DNA from: Candidatus Parabeggiatoa sp. nov. 2
Lineage (GTDB): Bacteria > Pseudomonadota > Gammaproteobacteria > Beggiatoales > Beggiatoaceae
NCBI GenBank assembly: GCA_002085445.1
Contig: NBMI01000001.1
Span: 21,327 to 85,326 of the forward strand
Length of the DNA: 64,000 nt
Reading direction: 5' to 3'
The notes below the pieces were generated by a model. The model did not search any database. It had not been told where the DNA came from and saw only the letters and a program-made list of their open reading frames with translations. The translations under genes were made by a program, and so were the position numbers. Each line of letters starts with the position of its first letter. Within the stretch, counting starts at the first letter, position 1. Of the stretch, positions 41,695 to 51,347 are shown piece after piece.

Positions 41695-42417
41695 ATGCAA
41701 TATCAACCGATACCTTTATCCCCAATAATCGACCAAGAATTGCGAAAACTGTACTTGTTTGCCGGCCTCAGCGAGGAACAATTAGCGCGGATGAAACAAT
41801 GCATGCGCCTTATGCAGCTTGAGGACGGGGAATACCTGTTTAAACATGGTCAGCGTGCTGAGCGTTTTTTCATGCTCAAAGAGGGTTATATAAAACTCCT
41901 GCGCCTCTCTATGGAAGGGGCGGAAAAGGTGTTTGAAGTCGTCTCACCGGGCCAAACTTTTGCAGAAGCCATGATGTTTATGCCCCAATCAATTTATCCA
42001 GTCACGGCACAGGCTATCAACAATAGCTCACTTTGGTGCTTTGATAGTAATGTCTTTATGGACATTCTTGAGGACTCTTCTGATACGTGTTTTCGGCTCA
42101 TGTTTCAGATGAGCAAGCGTCTGCGTATGTGGATCAACGAAATCGACAACTTGACCCTGCAAAATGCCACCTATCGTCTGGTGAATTATCTGCTCTATCA
42201 GGTTCCAGAAGATAAAAACGCTTATGAGATTAATTTTCCCATTCCCAAGCATGTGATTGCCTCACGTCTGTCCATTAAGCCAGAAACTTTGTCCCGCATT
42301 CTGCACTGTTTGGGCAAGGAAGGTTTTATTTCGGTAAAAGGCCGAACTGTCCACATTCACAATGTTGATAGACTGCGTTTGCACTCAGTCGGTACGAATG
42401 GTGTCAGTGAACAGTGA
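41695..42417 (+). CDS. Crp/Fnr-family regulator, Dnr-like
   Basis: A 240-residue transcription factor. It has a cyclic-nucleotide-binding-type beta roll (about 25-140: YLFKHGQRAERFFMLKEGYI, PGQTFAEAMMF), a long dimer helix, and a C-terminal winged helix-turn-helix (HVIASRLSIKPETLSRILHC). The Cys cluster that binds [4Fe-4S] in Fnr is absent, so it fits the Dnr/Nnr group that responds to NO, probably through heme. The ATG at 41695 is preferred to an upstream TTG because gtgag precedes it and homology starts there. The TGA stop lies in a heptamer array (cagtgatcagttatcag). FNR-type boxes before nirN and upstream of this gene support control of the nir cluster and autoregulation. Confidence 0.88.
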   Translation: MQYQPIPLSPIIDQELRKLYLFAGLSEEQLARMKQCMRLMQLEDGEYLFKHGQRAERFFMLKEGYIKLLRLSMEGAEKVFEVVSPGQTFAEAMMFMPQSIYPVTAQAINNSSLWCFDSNVFMDILEDSSDTCFRLMFQMSKRLRMWINEIDNLTLQNATYRLVNYLLYQVPEDKNAYEINFPIPKHVIASRLSIKPETLSRILHCLGKEGFISVKGRTVHIHNVDRLRLHSVGTNGVSEQ

Positions 42418-42583
42418 TCAGTTATCAGTTATCAGTGATCAGGAGTCCAAACGACGTTTTTAGTTTGGCAACAGGAGTCCAAACTTTAGTTTGGCAGTCG
42501 TCAGTCGTCCAAACTAACTAATGGCCGTGCCAGAGAATTAATGGCCGTGTGGGCGACGACTCAAACTCGCTGAAAAACTGAAA
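42418..42583. repeat. heptamer array and gtccaaac repeats
   Basis: ttatcag heptamers (42419-42443) followed by two gtccaaactttagtttggca units (42443-42500). No gene. Confidence 0.6.
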
Positions 42584-44158
42584 TCAGTGGCTTGTTCCGC
42601 TAGAGAGGTGAATTTTGTTATAAACGTTGTACTTGCCAGAAGGTTTACGCATCGGTAACCGTTTTACCTCTTTCAAGGTGGCGGCATCATATACTATCAA
42701 CGCGCCGTCCATATCCCAAACACTGAGTAAGGCGTAGCGCCCGTAACGGTCAAATTCAACATGGGCGGCCGTTTTACCGGGCACCGGGCGCAGCGTTTTG
42801 ACAATCTCTAAAGTGCGTTTGTCAATAACATGCACCGCGTCTTTGTGTGGCCCAAAAAATACGTCCACCCACGCATAAGGCGTATTTTCATGGCTACGCA
42901 TGAAAAAGCCCGGCCCCAAAGTGTCAATACGCCGAATGGTTTGCCAAGTTTGCATGTCAATGACGCTAACCACGCCTTCTTTGAGATTTGGCGTTGCTAA
43001 TACCTGTTTACCTTGGTAAACCCAAGTAATACCAGAACCGAGATGGGGCATCCCCGGTAAATCTAACTCGGCAATTTTGCGTTTGACGCTGAGATTGACC
43101 ACTTGTCCCTTTGCGCCATCTCGCGCCGCGCCTATCAGATACTGGTAGTCTTTATCAAAGAAAAAATCATCTAAATAATCAGACAATTTTATGCGCTGGA
43201 TGGGAAATTCTTGCCTTGTCTCCCCGGCACCTCGGCGGTAGTCGAACATCGGCCCAAAATAGACGGGCAGAGCTTGTGCTTGGATGTTGTAAGGTATTTC
43301 CCATACTTCTTTTATGTCTTTTAGGGCCGCGATAAAGCTATCACGAGGCGGTGCGGTGTAAACCGCGCTGACGCGCGAAGTGCGTTTGCCGGTATCGTCG
43401 CGCACATCAATCACTTTCACCGGCGATAAGTCACAGGCCTCTAGCACGACTAAAGTGTGAGGCAGATAATTCGCCACCATCACATAACGGTCATTCCCAG
43501 AGAGGGCCAGGTTACGAGTATTAATACCCGCGCGAATTTCGGCCACCGTTTTGAGATTGTACATATCAAACTTACTAATCCAACCATCGCGGGAAGCCAA
43601 ATAGACAAAGCGCCCGTCTGAAGAATACTTTGGCCCACCGTGCAGCGCAAAACGGGTGGGAAAACGGTGGATAGGCGCTAAACGATCACCATCCAATAGC
43701 GTGGCGTGATGATCGCCCAACTCCACCACTATAAACAAATTTAAGGGATCGGCCTTATACGCCGGCCTATTTGGCAAACTGCCGCAGGGATCATGGATGA
43801 CATGAGTGGCCTTGATTTGGGCCATGCCCATCACTGGGATTTCGGGCAAGGGCGTATAAATATAATCGACCAGTGCTTGAATTTGCTTATCGGTGAGCTT
43901 GTCGCCAAAAGCCGGCATTTGGGTAGCGGGCGCACCTTGTTTGATGACGATGTTCGCCTTGGTACGCCGCAAGCGGCTTAGGTTTTCCGGCAATAAAGCC
44001 GGCCCGGTTCCGCCTAAACGATTGCCACCGTGACAACTGGCACAGTGTTGGGCGTAGAGCCGTTCCGTTTCAGCAGCGGCTAAAGCAACGTTGCCTATTT
44101 GGCTGAACGAAAGGCCACCAATGAGCGTTGCTAGTAAATATTTATCGATGGTTTTCAT
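42584..44158 (-). CDS. nirN: NirN, d1-type heme c protein (dihydro-heme d1 dehydrogenase)
   Basis: A 524-residue paralogue of NirS. In Pseudomonas, NirN carries out the last step of heme d1 synthesis and hands the cofactor to NirS in the periplasm. The product has a signal peptide (LLATLIGGLSFSQIGNVALA), a cytochrome c domain with CASCH at 39-43 (HCASCHGGNRLGGTGPALLP) and an eight-bladed d1-type propeller to the end (SGKYNVYNKIHLSSG). GMPHLGSGITW carries a His expected near the substrate. NirF is the other candidate but lacks the full cytochrome c domain. A near-perfect FNR/DNR box stands 66-79 bases before the start codon. Other heme d1 genes are not in the window. Confidence 0.88.
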   Translation of the reverse strand: MKTIDKYLLATLIGGLSFSQIGNVALAAAETERLYAQHCASCHGGNRLGGTGPALLPENLSRLRRTKANIVIKQGAPATQMPAFGDKLTDKQIQALVDYIYTPLPEIPVMGMAQIKATHVIHDPCGSLPNRPAYKADPLNLFIVVELGDHHATLLDGDRLAPIHRFPTRFALHGGPKYSSDGRFVYLASRDGWISKFDMYNLKTVAEIRAGINTRNLALSGNDRYVMVANYLPHTLVVLEACDLSPVKVIDVRDDTGKRTSRVSAVYTAPPRDSFIAALKDIKEVWEIPYNIQAQALPVYFGPMFDYRRGAGETRQEFPIQRIKLSDYLDDFFFDKDYQYLIGAARDGAKGQVVNLSVKRKIAELDLPGMPHLGSGITWVYQGKQVLATPNLKEGVVSVIDMQTWQTIRRIDTLGPGFFMRSHENTPYAWVDVFFGPHKDAVHVIDKRTLEIVKTLRPVPGKTAAHVEFDRYGRYALLSVWDMDGALIVYDAATLKEVKRLPMRKPSGKYNVYNKIHLSSGTSH

Positions 44159-44223
44159 TTTAAATGCGATGTCAAAGTGAATGTTGGCTTTAATAAGGTT
44201 ACCTGATAGATAGTCTATTGGGT

Positions 44224-44237
44224 TTGATTTTGGTCAA
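44224..44237 (-). promoter_or_regulatory. FNR/DNR-type box upstream of nirN
   Basis: ttgattttggtcaa fits TTGAT-N4-ATCAA at nine of ten positions. It lies 66-79 bases before the nirN ATG, a spacing compatible with direct activation by the Dnr-like protein encoded 2 kb away. Confidence 0.7.
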
Positions 44238-44259
44238 CTGTGATTTGAGTCACGGCTAA

Positions 44260-44830
44260 AAACGACAGGGATTCGTTATAAAAAAGGATTAATAACTGCG
44301 GTTTTAAATCCCTTATTATAACTAATCCTTGTAGTTGCGGTTTTAAAAAGCAATAACTACAGGGATTCGTTATAAAAACGGATAAAGCAATAACTACAAG
44401 GATTCGTTATAAAAAAGGATAAAGCAATAACTACTAACTACAGGGATTCGTTATAAAAACGGATAAAGCAATAACTACAAGGATTCGTTATAAAAAAGGA
44501 TAAAGCAATAACTACAGGGATTCGTTATAAAAACGGATAAAGCAATAACTACTAACTACAAGGATTCGTTATAAAAAAGGATAAAGCAATAACTACTAAC
44601 TACAAGGATTCGTTATAAAAAAGGATAAAGCAATAACGACAGGGATTCGTTATAAAAAAGGATAAAGCAATAACGATAAAGCAATAACTACAAGGATTCG
44701 TTATAAAAACGGATAAAGCAATAACTACAGGGATTCGTTATAAAAACGGATAAAACAATAACTACAAGGATTCGTTATAAAAAAGGATAAAGCAATAACT
44801 ACTCGGTTTTAAAAAGCAATAACTACCGGG
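44260..44830. repeat. tandem array of about 37-bp ggataaagcaataactacaaggattcgttat-type units
   Basis: About fifteen units of ggataaagcaataactacaa plus ggattcgttataaaaa (with agggattcg variants) run almost without break. The last unit runs into the 3' end of the cytochrome c'-like gene and provides its stop codon. The same unit occurs in other orientation before the SO2930-type gene (24600-24787) and at 54362-54552. Confidence 0.85.
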
Positions 44831-45275
44831 ATTCGTTAGACTCAGCAGTGATTTGATAAATGGCATGACAGGCAACACATTTTGCCAATGTCGCACTCAG
44901 TTGCGTCAAGGTGTGTTGGCTATCCTCTAAATCTTGGGCATCCTGTGCAATCATGTCAAAATCACGGTGTACAGAAGAACCTAACTTTCTAAATTCCTTG
45001 GGTAATTTCTGCATGAGCGATTTGGGCACATTTCGCATCATCTGCATCCCTAGCGGTTTTGCCGCCTTGGCAACCGTTTCCATGTCGTCACTGGCGAGCG
45101 CCGCCGTCATCTGTTGTAAGCCTAACAAAAGGCCTCGCATTTCTTTAAGAACGAAAGCGCGCGCCGGCTCATCAAGCGATATGTTGATTCTGGTGCCCGG
45201 CTCGGCAAAAGAAGCCAACGGAAAGGAGAGCAACGCCGCTATAAAAAATAAGGCACGATAATTAGAAGTTTTCAT
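44823..45275 (-). CDS. exported cytochrome c'-like monoheme protein
   Basis: A 150-residue periplasmic protein with signal peptide (ALFFIAALLSFPLASFA), a helical body and a single C-terminal heme site CVACHAIYQ, the arrangement of cytochrome c' and related four-helix cytochromes. Cytochromes c' bind NO and are linked to NO tolerance, which suits the nitrite-reduction context. The usual Arg two residues after the heme His (CxxCHxxYR) is not in the expected place; here the sequence is CHAIYQ. The stop codon TAG and the final ESNESR are encoded by the neighbouring aacgaatcccggtag repeat, so the native C-terminus has been altered. Confidence 0.8.
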   Translation of the reverse strand: MKTSNYRALFFIAALLSFPLASFAEPGTRINISLDEPARAFVLKEMRGLLLGLQQMTAALASDDMETVAKAAKPLGMQMMRNVPKSLMQKLPKEFRKLGSSVHRDFDMIAQDAQDLEDSQHTLTQLSATLAKCVACHAIYQITAESNESR

Positions 45276-45335
45276 AGTGTTTGTAGTAGTGTTTGTAGTA
45301 GTGTTTGTAGTAGTCGCTTTAGCGACTAAGCACAG
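45276..45335. repeat. short tttgtagtagt repeats
   Basis: Three gtgtttgtagta units and one gtcgctttagcgac palindrome between the cytochrome c'-like and amidohydrolase genes. Confidence 0.6.
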
Positions 45336-46547
45336 TCACACTCCCTGAACTGTTGTTAAAACACGCCGTTTGTCTTCATCAATCGTAATTTGAATATAAC
45401 CGTGTGTTTTATCATGCATACAATATCCGCCCACAAATTCATCTAACGTTAAGGCTTGGCTTGGAAATGGCGGAAATAAAGCATTCTCTAACGCATTTTG
45501 TGCACCATGCGGCATCCCATCAGAGCCAAAAACCAAATCCTGTCCAGGCACAAAACCGATTTCATCAATCAGCATCCGAAAAGGATTATTTTTGGTTTGA
45601 TCTTTTTCGGACAGTCTATCCTGATATTGAACGGAATCCCAACTAAAGTTGGGTTGCATCGACAAAGTAATTCCAAGCGATTTCGCTTTTTGAGCCTCAC
45701 GTTGCGAGATAAATTGACAATGTTCAATGCGTGTCGGCGGAATCGAACCTTGTTCGTCTTTTATCAAACTCAAAACGGTGACGATTTGTGCCGTTGCGCT
45801 ATCACCGATGGCATGTAGAGCCACCGCTTTATTTATCTCAACTACTTGATGGATAATGGCATGTAATTCTTCATCAGAATACACTAATGGGCCTTTTTTG
45901 CCGGTTGTCAAGTAAGGCGCGTATAGCGCCGCCGTTTCACTCCCCAAAGCACCATCCGTAAATATCTTGATGCCATAGACATCCCTTTGTGCCTCCCGAC
46001 TCAAAGAATGAAACGTTTCCATATCTGCCCAAAATCGTGTCCTTTCAAAATAGCCTTGTTCCTTGAATAAATGGATCACACCCTCGTTGGGCAATAACAA
46101 TTCCTCTGCATACCACACGCCCTGCTGTAAGAGAGCGTGATAAAACCTTTCTATCTGTTCCGGGTGGTACGATTTGATACTCGCTATCAAATTCAGAATC
46201 TTCGGTAAATTCTTTTCAACCCAATGCATCTCGTCGAGATGCGCCAAAATCTCCTGATGAGAAGCGCCTAATTTCTCCCTGGCGGCGCGATTGATTAAAA
46301 AGCGATGCAGCGACGTATTACAAATCACAACGGCAGGTAATTGCTCTAACTCCCGTTGTTCAAATAAATATAAACTATTATTCCAGCCAAGAATCACATT
46401 GATTTCATCGTTACCACTTTTTATCAATGATAACGCCTCTTGTTTGTTTGAGACGGATTTTAAATCAATACAACGACTCAAGACGGCATACATAAAAGGA
46501 TGTGTGTGATGATCTTTCAACAAAGGGATTTGTGTTTTGACTACCAT
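45336..46547 (-). CDS. YtcJ-like metal-dependent amidohydrolase
   Basis: A 403-residue cytoplasmic hydrolase of the amidohydrolase superfamily (Amidohydro_3 / YtcJ group). Metal-site motifs are visible in order: LKDHHTHPF at the N-terminus, GIKIFTDGALGSETAALY in the middle (ligand region before the bridging residue), VALHAIGDSA, RIEHCQF, and FGSDGMP with the final Asp. Substrate cannot be read from the sequence. No link to the surrounding nitrogen-oxide genes is evident. It appears full-length though shorter than many YtcJ proteins because the usual N-terminal beta sandwich is reduced. Confidence 0.82.
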   Translation of the reverse strand: MVVKTQIPLLKDHHTHPFMYAVLSRCIDLKSVSNKQEALSLIKSGNDEINVILGWNNSLYLFEQRELEQLPAVVICNTSLHRFLINRAAREKLGASHQEILAHLDEMHWVEKNLPKILNLIASIKSYHPEQIERFYHALLQQGVWYAEELLLPNEGVIHLFKEQGYFERTRFWADMETFHSLSREAQRDVYGIKIFTDGALGSETAALYAPYLTTGKKGPLVYSDEELHAIIHQVVEINKAVALHAIGDSATAQIVTVLSLIKDEQGSIPPTRIEHCQFISQREAQKAKSLGITLSMQPNFSWDSVQYQDRLSEKDQTKNNPFRMLIDEIGFVPGQDLVFGSDGMPHGAQNALENALFPPFPSQALTLDEFVGGYCMHDKTHGYIQITIDEDKRRVLTTVQGV

Positions 46548-46974
46548 AACTTTTTATGATGACTAAAAGAGAGACTTCGCAACTTTACCACCTAAGTACC
46601 CGTGCAAAAGTTTTCCAGTATTATGACTAATTCGTTTATCCGCGTAATAGGCGTTCCGCCACTGCGTTTCGCGGTACTATTTAATTCGTTTATCCGCGTA
46701 ATTCGCTGTACTATTTTCTTTAAATTCGTTTATCCGCGTAATTCGCTGTACTATTTAATTCGTTTATCCGCGTAATTCGCTGTACTATTTAATTCGTTTA
46801 TCCGCGTAATTCGCTGTACTATTTAATTCGATGTTATCAAATTGATTGGTGCGTTTTTGTTAACGAAAACCTGACAGGTTTTAAAAACCTGTCAGGTTTA
46901 GTTTCGGGTTTTATTGTAAAAAAAATGCGCCCTTGGAAAATTTTCTGACGATAGGCACTTATCTAATCATCACT
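46548..46974. repeat. tandem taattcgtttatccgcgtaattcgctgtacta repeats
   Basis: Five to six units of about 33-42 bp lie between 46628 and 46835, the same family as the tagtacagcg repeats at 18.6 and 22.6 kb in reverse orientation. An aacctgacaggttttaaaaa / cctgtcaggttt palindrome follows at about 46868-46900. No gene. Confidence 0.75.
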
Positions 46975-47727
46975 CTAATCATTAGCATCAACCGGTGCTT
47001 TAGGAAACACTTTCCGCCCCGTAAACAGGGCCGAAATCAAGCCACTCCTTTCCCTAATCTCCGTGACGACAATCGCGCCCACATGCAAGACAATGATAAT
47101 AAGGAGAATGTAGAACGCATAGAGATGAATAGTGATAAACGGCTTACGGAAGGCTCGCATTTCTGCATAACGTTCCTTATTGACATTTTCCTTGGAATAA
47201 GGTTTTAGCACATCAACTTTGCTGGCATCCTCAACAACCCATTCCTTAATCGTTTGTCCAAACGGCGGAAAATAAATATCGGTTCCCGCCAGCACTAGCC
47301 CGGTTATCGCCTGTGCTATCAGCAACACGAAGATCAGCGTAATCATCAGTTTGGCCGCGGGATTATGTCCTTGATAATACTGAATATTACCACTACGAAA
47401 ACCGGCCTTGTATTCACGCAGCGCGGTTAAAAACCCTTTACCACCGGGCACAATAGCTCTCCAGCGGGCATATTGATTACCAACAAATGCCCAAATAATA
47501 CGCCACAGCAGATTTACGCAAAACACGTAACCGATGTAGACGTGAATCGTCTTGAGCAAAATTTTGCCATCGGTGCTAACGCCAAGGGTTTTAGCATTTA
47601 AAATCACTAAGCCTACCCCAATAAGGCCTATAATCGTCAAGGCGTTAATCCAGTGAAACCAACGAGTGGTTCGATCCCAAACTGGGTATTCTTTAAGGGT
47701 ATCAGATGAAGTATCTGTATGGTTCAT
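46975..47727 (-). CDS. cytochrome b561-type membrane protein
   Basis: A 250-residue integral membrane diheme cytochrome b of the bacterial b561 / Ni-Fe-hydrogenase b-subunit type. Four hydrophobic helices carry the heme-ligand histidines: TRWFHWINALTIIGL, KTIHVYIGYVFCVNLLW, KPFITIHLYAFYILLIIIV and LHVGAIVV. It probably passes electrons between the quinol pool and a periplasmic c-type cytochrome, possibly one of the many encoded here. No dedicated partner gene is adjacent; the nearest are the amidohydrolase and the cytochrome c'-like gene. Confidence 0.88.
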   Translation of the reverse strand: MNHTDTSSDTLKEYPVWDRTTRWFHWINALTIIGLIGVGLVILNAKTLGVSTDGKILLKTIHVYIGYVFCVNLLWRIIWAFVGNQYARWRAIVPGGKGFLTALREYKAGFRSGNIQYYQGHNPAAKLMITLIFVLLIAQAITGLVLAGTDIYFPPFGQTIKEWVVEDASKVDVLKPYSKENVNKERYAEMRAFRKPFITIHLYAFYILLIIIVLHVGAIVVTEIRERSGLISALFTGRKVFPKAPVDAND

Positions 47728-48126
47728 TAGCGTTGCTCCAGGGGCGTTGCCCTTGGCTTTAATAATACTTACCGAAGGGGCTAATAGAGGTTAACAAGTT
47801 AGCCCCTTTGGTACGAGATTAATACAAAAAGGGGCACCGCCCCGGCAAGCCCCTTTGGTACGAGATTAATACAAGGCACCGTCCCTGGCAAGCCCCAACG
47901 GGGCTGAGTATAACTCATTGAATATTAAGTACAACAACACCTCGTTGTACTAAACAATACGTTGTGCCACTTTCAACAAAGTGATAGGTGGTAAGGTTTA
48001 TAGGACTTACGCATTGACAAACTCAATTCAGTTAAACTTCAATAAGTTATTGGTAAAATGTCGTCTCGCCAACGGAGCGAGTTATGTAAATAAAATCAAT
48101 GAGTTATTTGCATGAGTGCGTAAGTT
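47728..48126. repeat. repeats with gcccctttggtacgagattaata units
   Basis: Hairpin-forming aagcccctttggtacgagat units alternate with gggcaccgcccc (47740-47905). They are relatives of the centre of the 105-bp element at 40600-40704. No gene. Confidence 0.6.
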
Positions 48127-48332
48127 CTAGTTTCTACCGTAGTCCTCATCAAGTACATAAGTATTATAAAGCAATCTTGGTATTTTTGTTAATCCATGTC
48201 GTGATGGCACCAGTGTTCGGGTTTTGGGCAGTCCCAAGACGATGGCTTCTTCGGTGCCTTGATAACCGACAGCCAATGTCGTATCTAAGCCGGCGAGATT
48301 AAAGGTCAATTTATTGTTTAATACGCTCTCAC
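48127..48332 (-). pseudogene. short unrecognised coding remnant
   Basis: An open frame of about 67 codons has protein-like composition (FNLAGLDTTLAVGYQGTEEA then VLGLPKTRTLVPSRHG) and differs from the low-complexity surroundings. It lacks a credible start: the frame simply opens after a stop near 48332. I do not recognise the family. It may be a fragment of a larger lost gene or chance. Confidence 0.25.
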
Positions 48333-49246
48333 TTAATCCGCCTTAGCCTGACAACTCAATGAGTTACAAATTCTCGTTGAGTCTCGCATTAAATGTCGTT
48401 CGTAAATAATTAACTCAATAAACGTTTTATATTTTATATATTGCTTCTCAAGTTTCTGGGTTCACAAATTTTAATAACCGATTTATTTTTAAAATTTTAA
48501 CTCTAAAATTGAAGTCAAAGTTAATTTTCTTGACAACCAAAATTCGGTTTAAAAACCGTTTATTACAATTACTCAATCGGTGCAAATTGACAAAAGCGGA
48601 CTGCCTAAAATCAAGGATTTCTGTTCGATATTTGATAAGTCAAGTTAGCTATTAATTTTTTATAAATCAACGTTTTACTGAACATTTTGAACCCAGAAAC
48701 GTGAGATTGCTTATATTCAGACCATTAAGTCACTTTGTAGAGAAGACTCATGCCTTAAGTTTTTGTTAAGAATCACCCATTACCACGTTGAAGACGATCA
48801 TGGTCAAAGTGGATACGTTGAAGACGATTATGGTCAACAAGATGGGCACATTGAAGACGACGACCATGATTCCGATGACGACGATGATGGGCGCGATGAT
48901 GACGATTGATCGTCCCTGACTGATATTGAAACCTCCGAGGTTTGCCAAACTTATCTCGCTTCGCAAACTTTAGTTTGGCAGTCGTCGCTTGGCAGTCGTC
49001 CAAACTAACGTTTGGCAGAGTAGTGATACGCGGGCCTGTTATTTACATTAATTATTAGTTACGGCCCTCTGTCGCGCTTCATTATTGAGACTTTTTGTAG
49101 GTGTTTTGTTGCTGAGGTTTCACCAGTTGCTCTTTCATATTTTACCCCCTTCGGGGTAAAGCGGGAAAATAGAAATACACCCACCAACCTTTAATTCCGT
49201 CCAAAGCTTTAGCTTTGAACTTATGCACAATTTAGGATATATTGAT
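48333..49246. other. AT-rich spacer with an acidic micro-repeat and gtccaaac repeats
   Basis: Mostly AT-rich sequence without genes. At about 48773-48910 a repetitive segment (cgttgaagacgatcatggtc and variants) reads on the + strand as an Asp/Glu/His-rich tail ending in a TGA. Copies of gtccaaactaacgtttggca lie near 48965-49015. The block gttacggccctctgtcgcgc (about 49055-49075) is shared with the spacer near 15710-15725. Confidence 0.5.
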
Positions 49247-49819
49247 ATGATGCGTGTCAAAAAAACGGTTTTTTATCTATTGGCGTTATTCGTCGCTCTT
49301 CCCTCGGTGGCAACGGCCGGCCGTGTGATTCAGGTTTCCGTTAGCCATGACGACGGGGTTTACTCTCTCCTTGTGGAAATGGAGATTCAGGCAGATGCCC
49401 ATAGCATTCGGAAACTGTTGACTGATTTTGATAAAATGGGACTCTATAATGAATCTGTTGTTGACAGTAGCCGTTGGTACTCTCCTGAGCCGCAAGTAGT
49501 CGTAGGCCGAATCGAGATAAGGGACTGCGTGCTGTTTTTCTGTGCGACACTGGTTCAAGTCCAAAAAATACGGGAACTGCCTTCTGGAGATTTGCAAGTA
49601 ACGATTCTGCCCCACTTGAGCGACTATAGCATGGGAAAATCCCTTTGGCATATCGTTCAACAGGCGGATGGAAGCACCCGCCTACGGGTCGAAGCCGTCA
49701 TGGCTCCAAAACTTTGGGTTCCTCCCTTGATTGGCCCTGCTATGGTTTCCAATTTGTTAAAAGAACGGGCTTTGAGTATGATGGAAAACCTAGAAACATT
49801 GACTCGGCCCCATCCATAA
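49247..49819 (+). CDS. exported SRPBCC/START-like protein
   Basis: A 190-residue protein with an N-terminal signal peptide (VKKTVFYLLALFVALPSVATA). Its body has the alternating beta pattern and long C-terminal helix of the SRPBCC/START lipid-binding-type fold (EMEIQADAHSIRKLLTDFDK near the start, then TRLRVEAVMAPKLWVPPLIG, and a last helix with LLKERALSMMENLETL). The ATG at 49247 is preferred over 49223 because AGGA stands at good distance before it. It ends 16 bases before the lipoprotein gene, so both are probably cotranscribed. A role in lipid or hydrophobic ligand handling at the envelope is inferred only. Confidence 0.7.
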   Translation: MMRVKKTVFYLLALFVALPSVATAGRVIQVSVSHDDGVYSLLVEMEIQADAHSIRKLLTDFDKMGLYNESVVDSSRWYSPEPQVVVGRIEIRDCVLFFCATLVQVQKIRELPSGDLQVTILPHLSDYSMGKSLWHIVQQADGSTRLRVEAVMAPKLWVPPLIGPAMVSNLLKERALSMMENLETLTRPHP

Positions 49820-49835
49820 TCAGGAGTATTGGTTT

Positions 49836-51347
49836 ATGTTACAGCCTCTATATCACCTCGGACGAATCGGTTTGGTTCTGTTGCTTTTCCTTTCAGGTTG
49901 CGTCTCTACCCTTCCTGTAAAAGAATCGCTGAAGATCGGGCCTCAGCCCACATTATCCCAATGTACTACGCTCTTTTCCCGCTTGGATAAAGCCGTGGCA
50001 CAAGCCGAGACAAGAGATAGCCAAGCGGCCCCCATAGTTGGATTTCCCTATCTAAGAAGCGACAGATTTTTAGCCCGTTTTCGTGACAAGCCATTATCGG
50101 ACAGTCAGTTTGTTGCTTGGGTAGATCGTCTACAACAGCGCGGAGAACAAGGCCGCAAAGTAGAGATGGATAACTTGCCGCCGCCGGTAAAAAGCCTCTT
50201 TCCGCCCTATAAAACCGTCCAACAATGCGGCAATCTGTTACGCAAGCACGATTTTTCTCAACCATCTAATCGACAAAAACTCCGTGAAAGCGTACAAGTG
50301 CCCTCGGAGTACCAGACTTGGAAACGAGTATTAGGGCTATATTGGATTACTGCTTGGGCTATAAAGTTAGGCGTACATAATTTACATCAAGAAATCTTGG
50401 AAACATACCGCATTCCTTTAGCCAAATTGAAGGTGGAAGGCGAGTTGCTCCGTTATCTTCCGCCAGAGATTTCAGAACCGTTGGATGCCCAAGAAATAAG
50501 CGCCATTATCCAGCGATCCGCTAGTAATCCCTTGGCAATCCCTGAACCGAGCGGCCGAGAAACGGAACGGCTATTTGCCGCTTTTGCCCCAGTTTGGCAG
50601 GTGGATACGTTGAGTCGTGATGACAGGATTGGCGCACCTGTTTGGCTTCCCGCTCAGGATAAACCGGTTGTTGATACTAACCGGCCCACGGTTTATCGCC
50701 ACCTTTCCCATACTTTGTTTCATGGGAAGATTCTCTTACAACTTAATTATATCGTTTGGTTTCCCGCTCGTCCGTCAAGCTGGGCACTGGATATTCTTGG
50801 CGGCCACTTGGACGGCCTGACTTGGCGCGTGACGCTTTCACCAGAAGGAACGCCTTTGGCTTATGACACTATCCACAACTGCGGTTGCTACCACCTATTT
50901 TATACCACTAACCAAGTCTGCCTTCGCCCGGCCGACGGCATTCTTCAAGAACCGCCTTTTTCTCCGCAACAAGCGCCCGAATTAGGGCCAAGACAAGCGC
51001 CTACCTTACGCATTGCTCACACGACCCATTTTATTGACCGAGTTTCCAAAGAACCCTTGAATCAAGGCCAAACGCTTACATACCAGTGGGCCGATTATCA
51101 AAGCCTCCGCTCCCTTCCCTTAGAAGGCGGACAAAGACGGAGCTTGTTTCAACCGGATGGTATTGTGCCGGGGACACAACGGGGTGAAAGATGGATATTG
51201 TGGCCCATGGGAATTCCAGGCCCTGGAGAAATGCGTCAGTGGGGACACCATGCCACCGCCTTTTTCGGCGAACGGCATTTTGATGATCCAAACTTGATGG
51301 AGCGTTCTTTGGAACGCAGCAATGATTTTTGTCGTGTCAATAACTAA
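49836..51347 (+). CDS. uncharacterised lipoprotein
   Basis: A 503-residue protein with a lipoprotein signal (RIGLVLLLFLSGC, lipobox LSGC with Cys at about residue 22), so probably anchored in the inner or outer membrane. I do not recognise a named domain. Conspicuous features are a conserved-looking block YDTIHNCGCYHLFYTTN, a TLFHGKILLQLNYIVWFPAR segment, and a C-terminal WGHHATAFFGERHFDDP with several His and Asp that could bind a metal. AGGAG precedes the ATG, and the gene follows the SRPBCC gene closely. The two probably work together in the envelope. Function unknown. Confidence 0.75.
   Translation: MLQPLYHLGRIGLVLLLFLSGCVSTLPVKESLKIGPQPTLSQCTTLFSRLDKAVAQAETRDSQAAPIVGFPYLRSDRFLARFRDKPLSDSQFVAWVDRLQQRGEQGRKVEMDNLPPPVKSLFPPYKTVQQCGNLLRKHDFSQPSNRQKLRESVQVPSEYQTWKRVLGLYWITAWAIKLGVHNLHQEILETYRIPLAKLKVEGELLRYLPPEISEPLDAQEISAIIQRSASNPLAIPEPSGRETERLFAAFAPVWQVDTLSRDDRIGAPVWLPAQDKPVVDTNRPTVYRHLSHTLFHGKILLQLNYIVWFPARPSSWALDILGGHLDGLTWRVTLSPEGTPLAYDTIHNCGCYHLFYTTNQVCLRPADGILQEPPFSPQQAPELGPRQAPTLRIAHTTHFIDRVSKEPLNQGQTLTYQWADYQSLRSLPLEGGQRRSLFQPDGIVPGTQRGERWILWPMGIPGPGEMRQWGHHATAFFGERHFDDPNLMERSLERSNDFCRVNN

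Noticed and set aside
48766..48966. 66-codon minus-strand hydrophobic frame
   Set aside because: It is the antisense of the acidic micro-repeat; its Val/Ile/Asn periodicity is a by-product.
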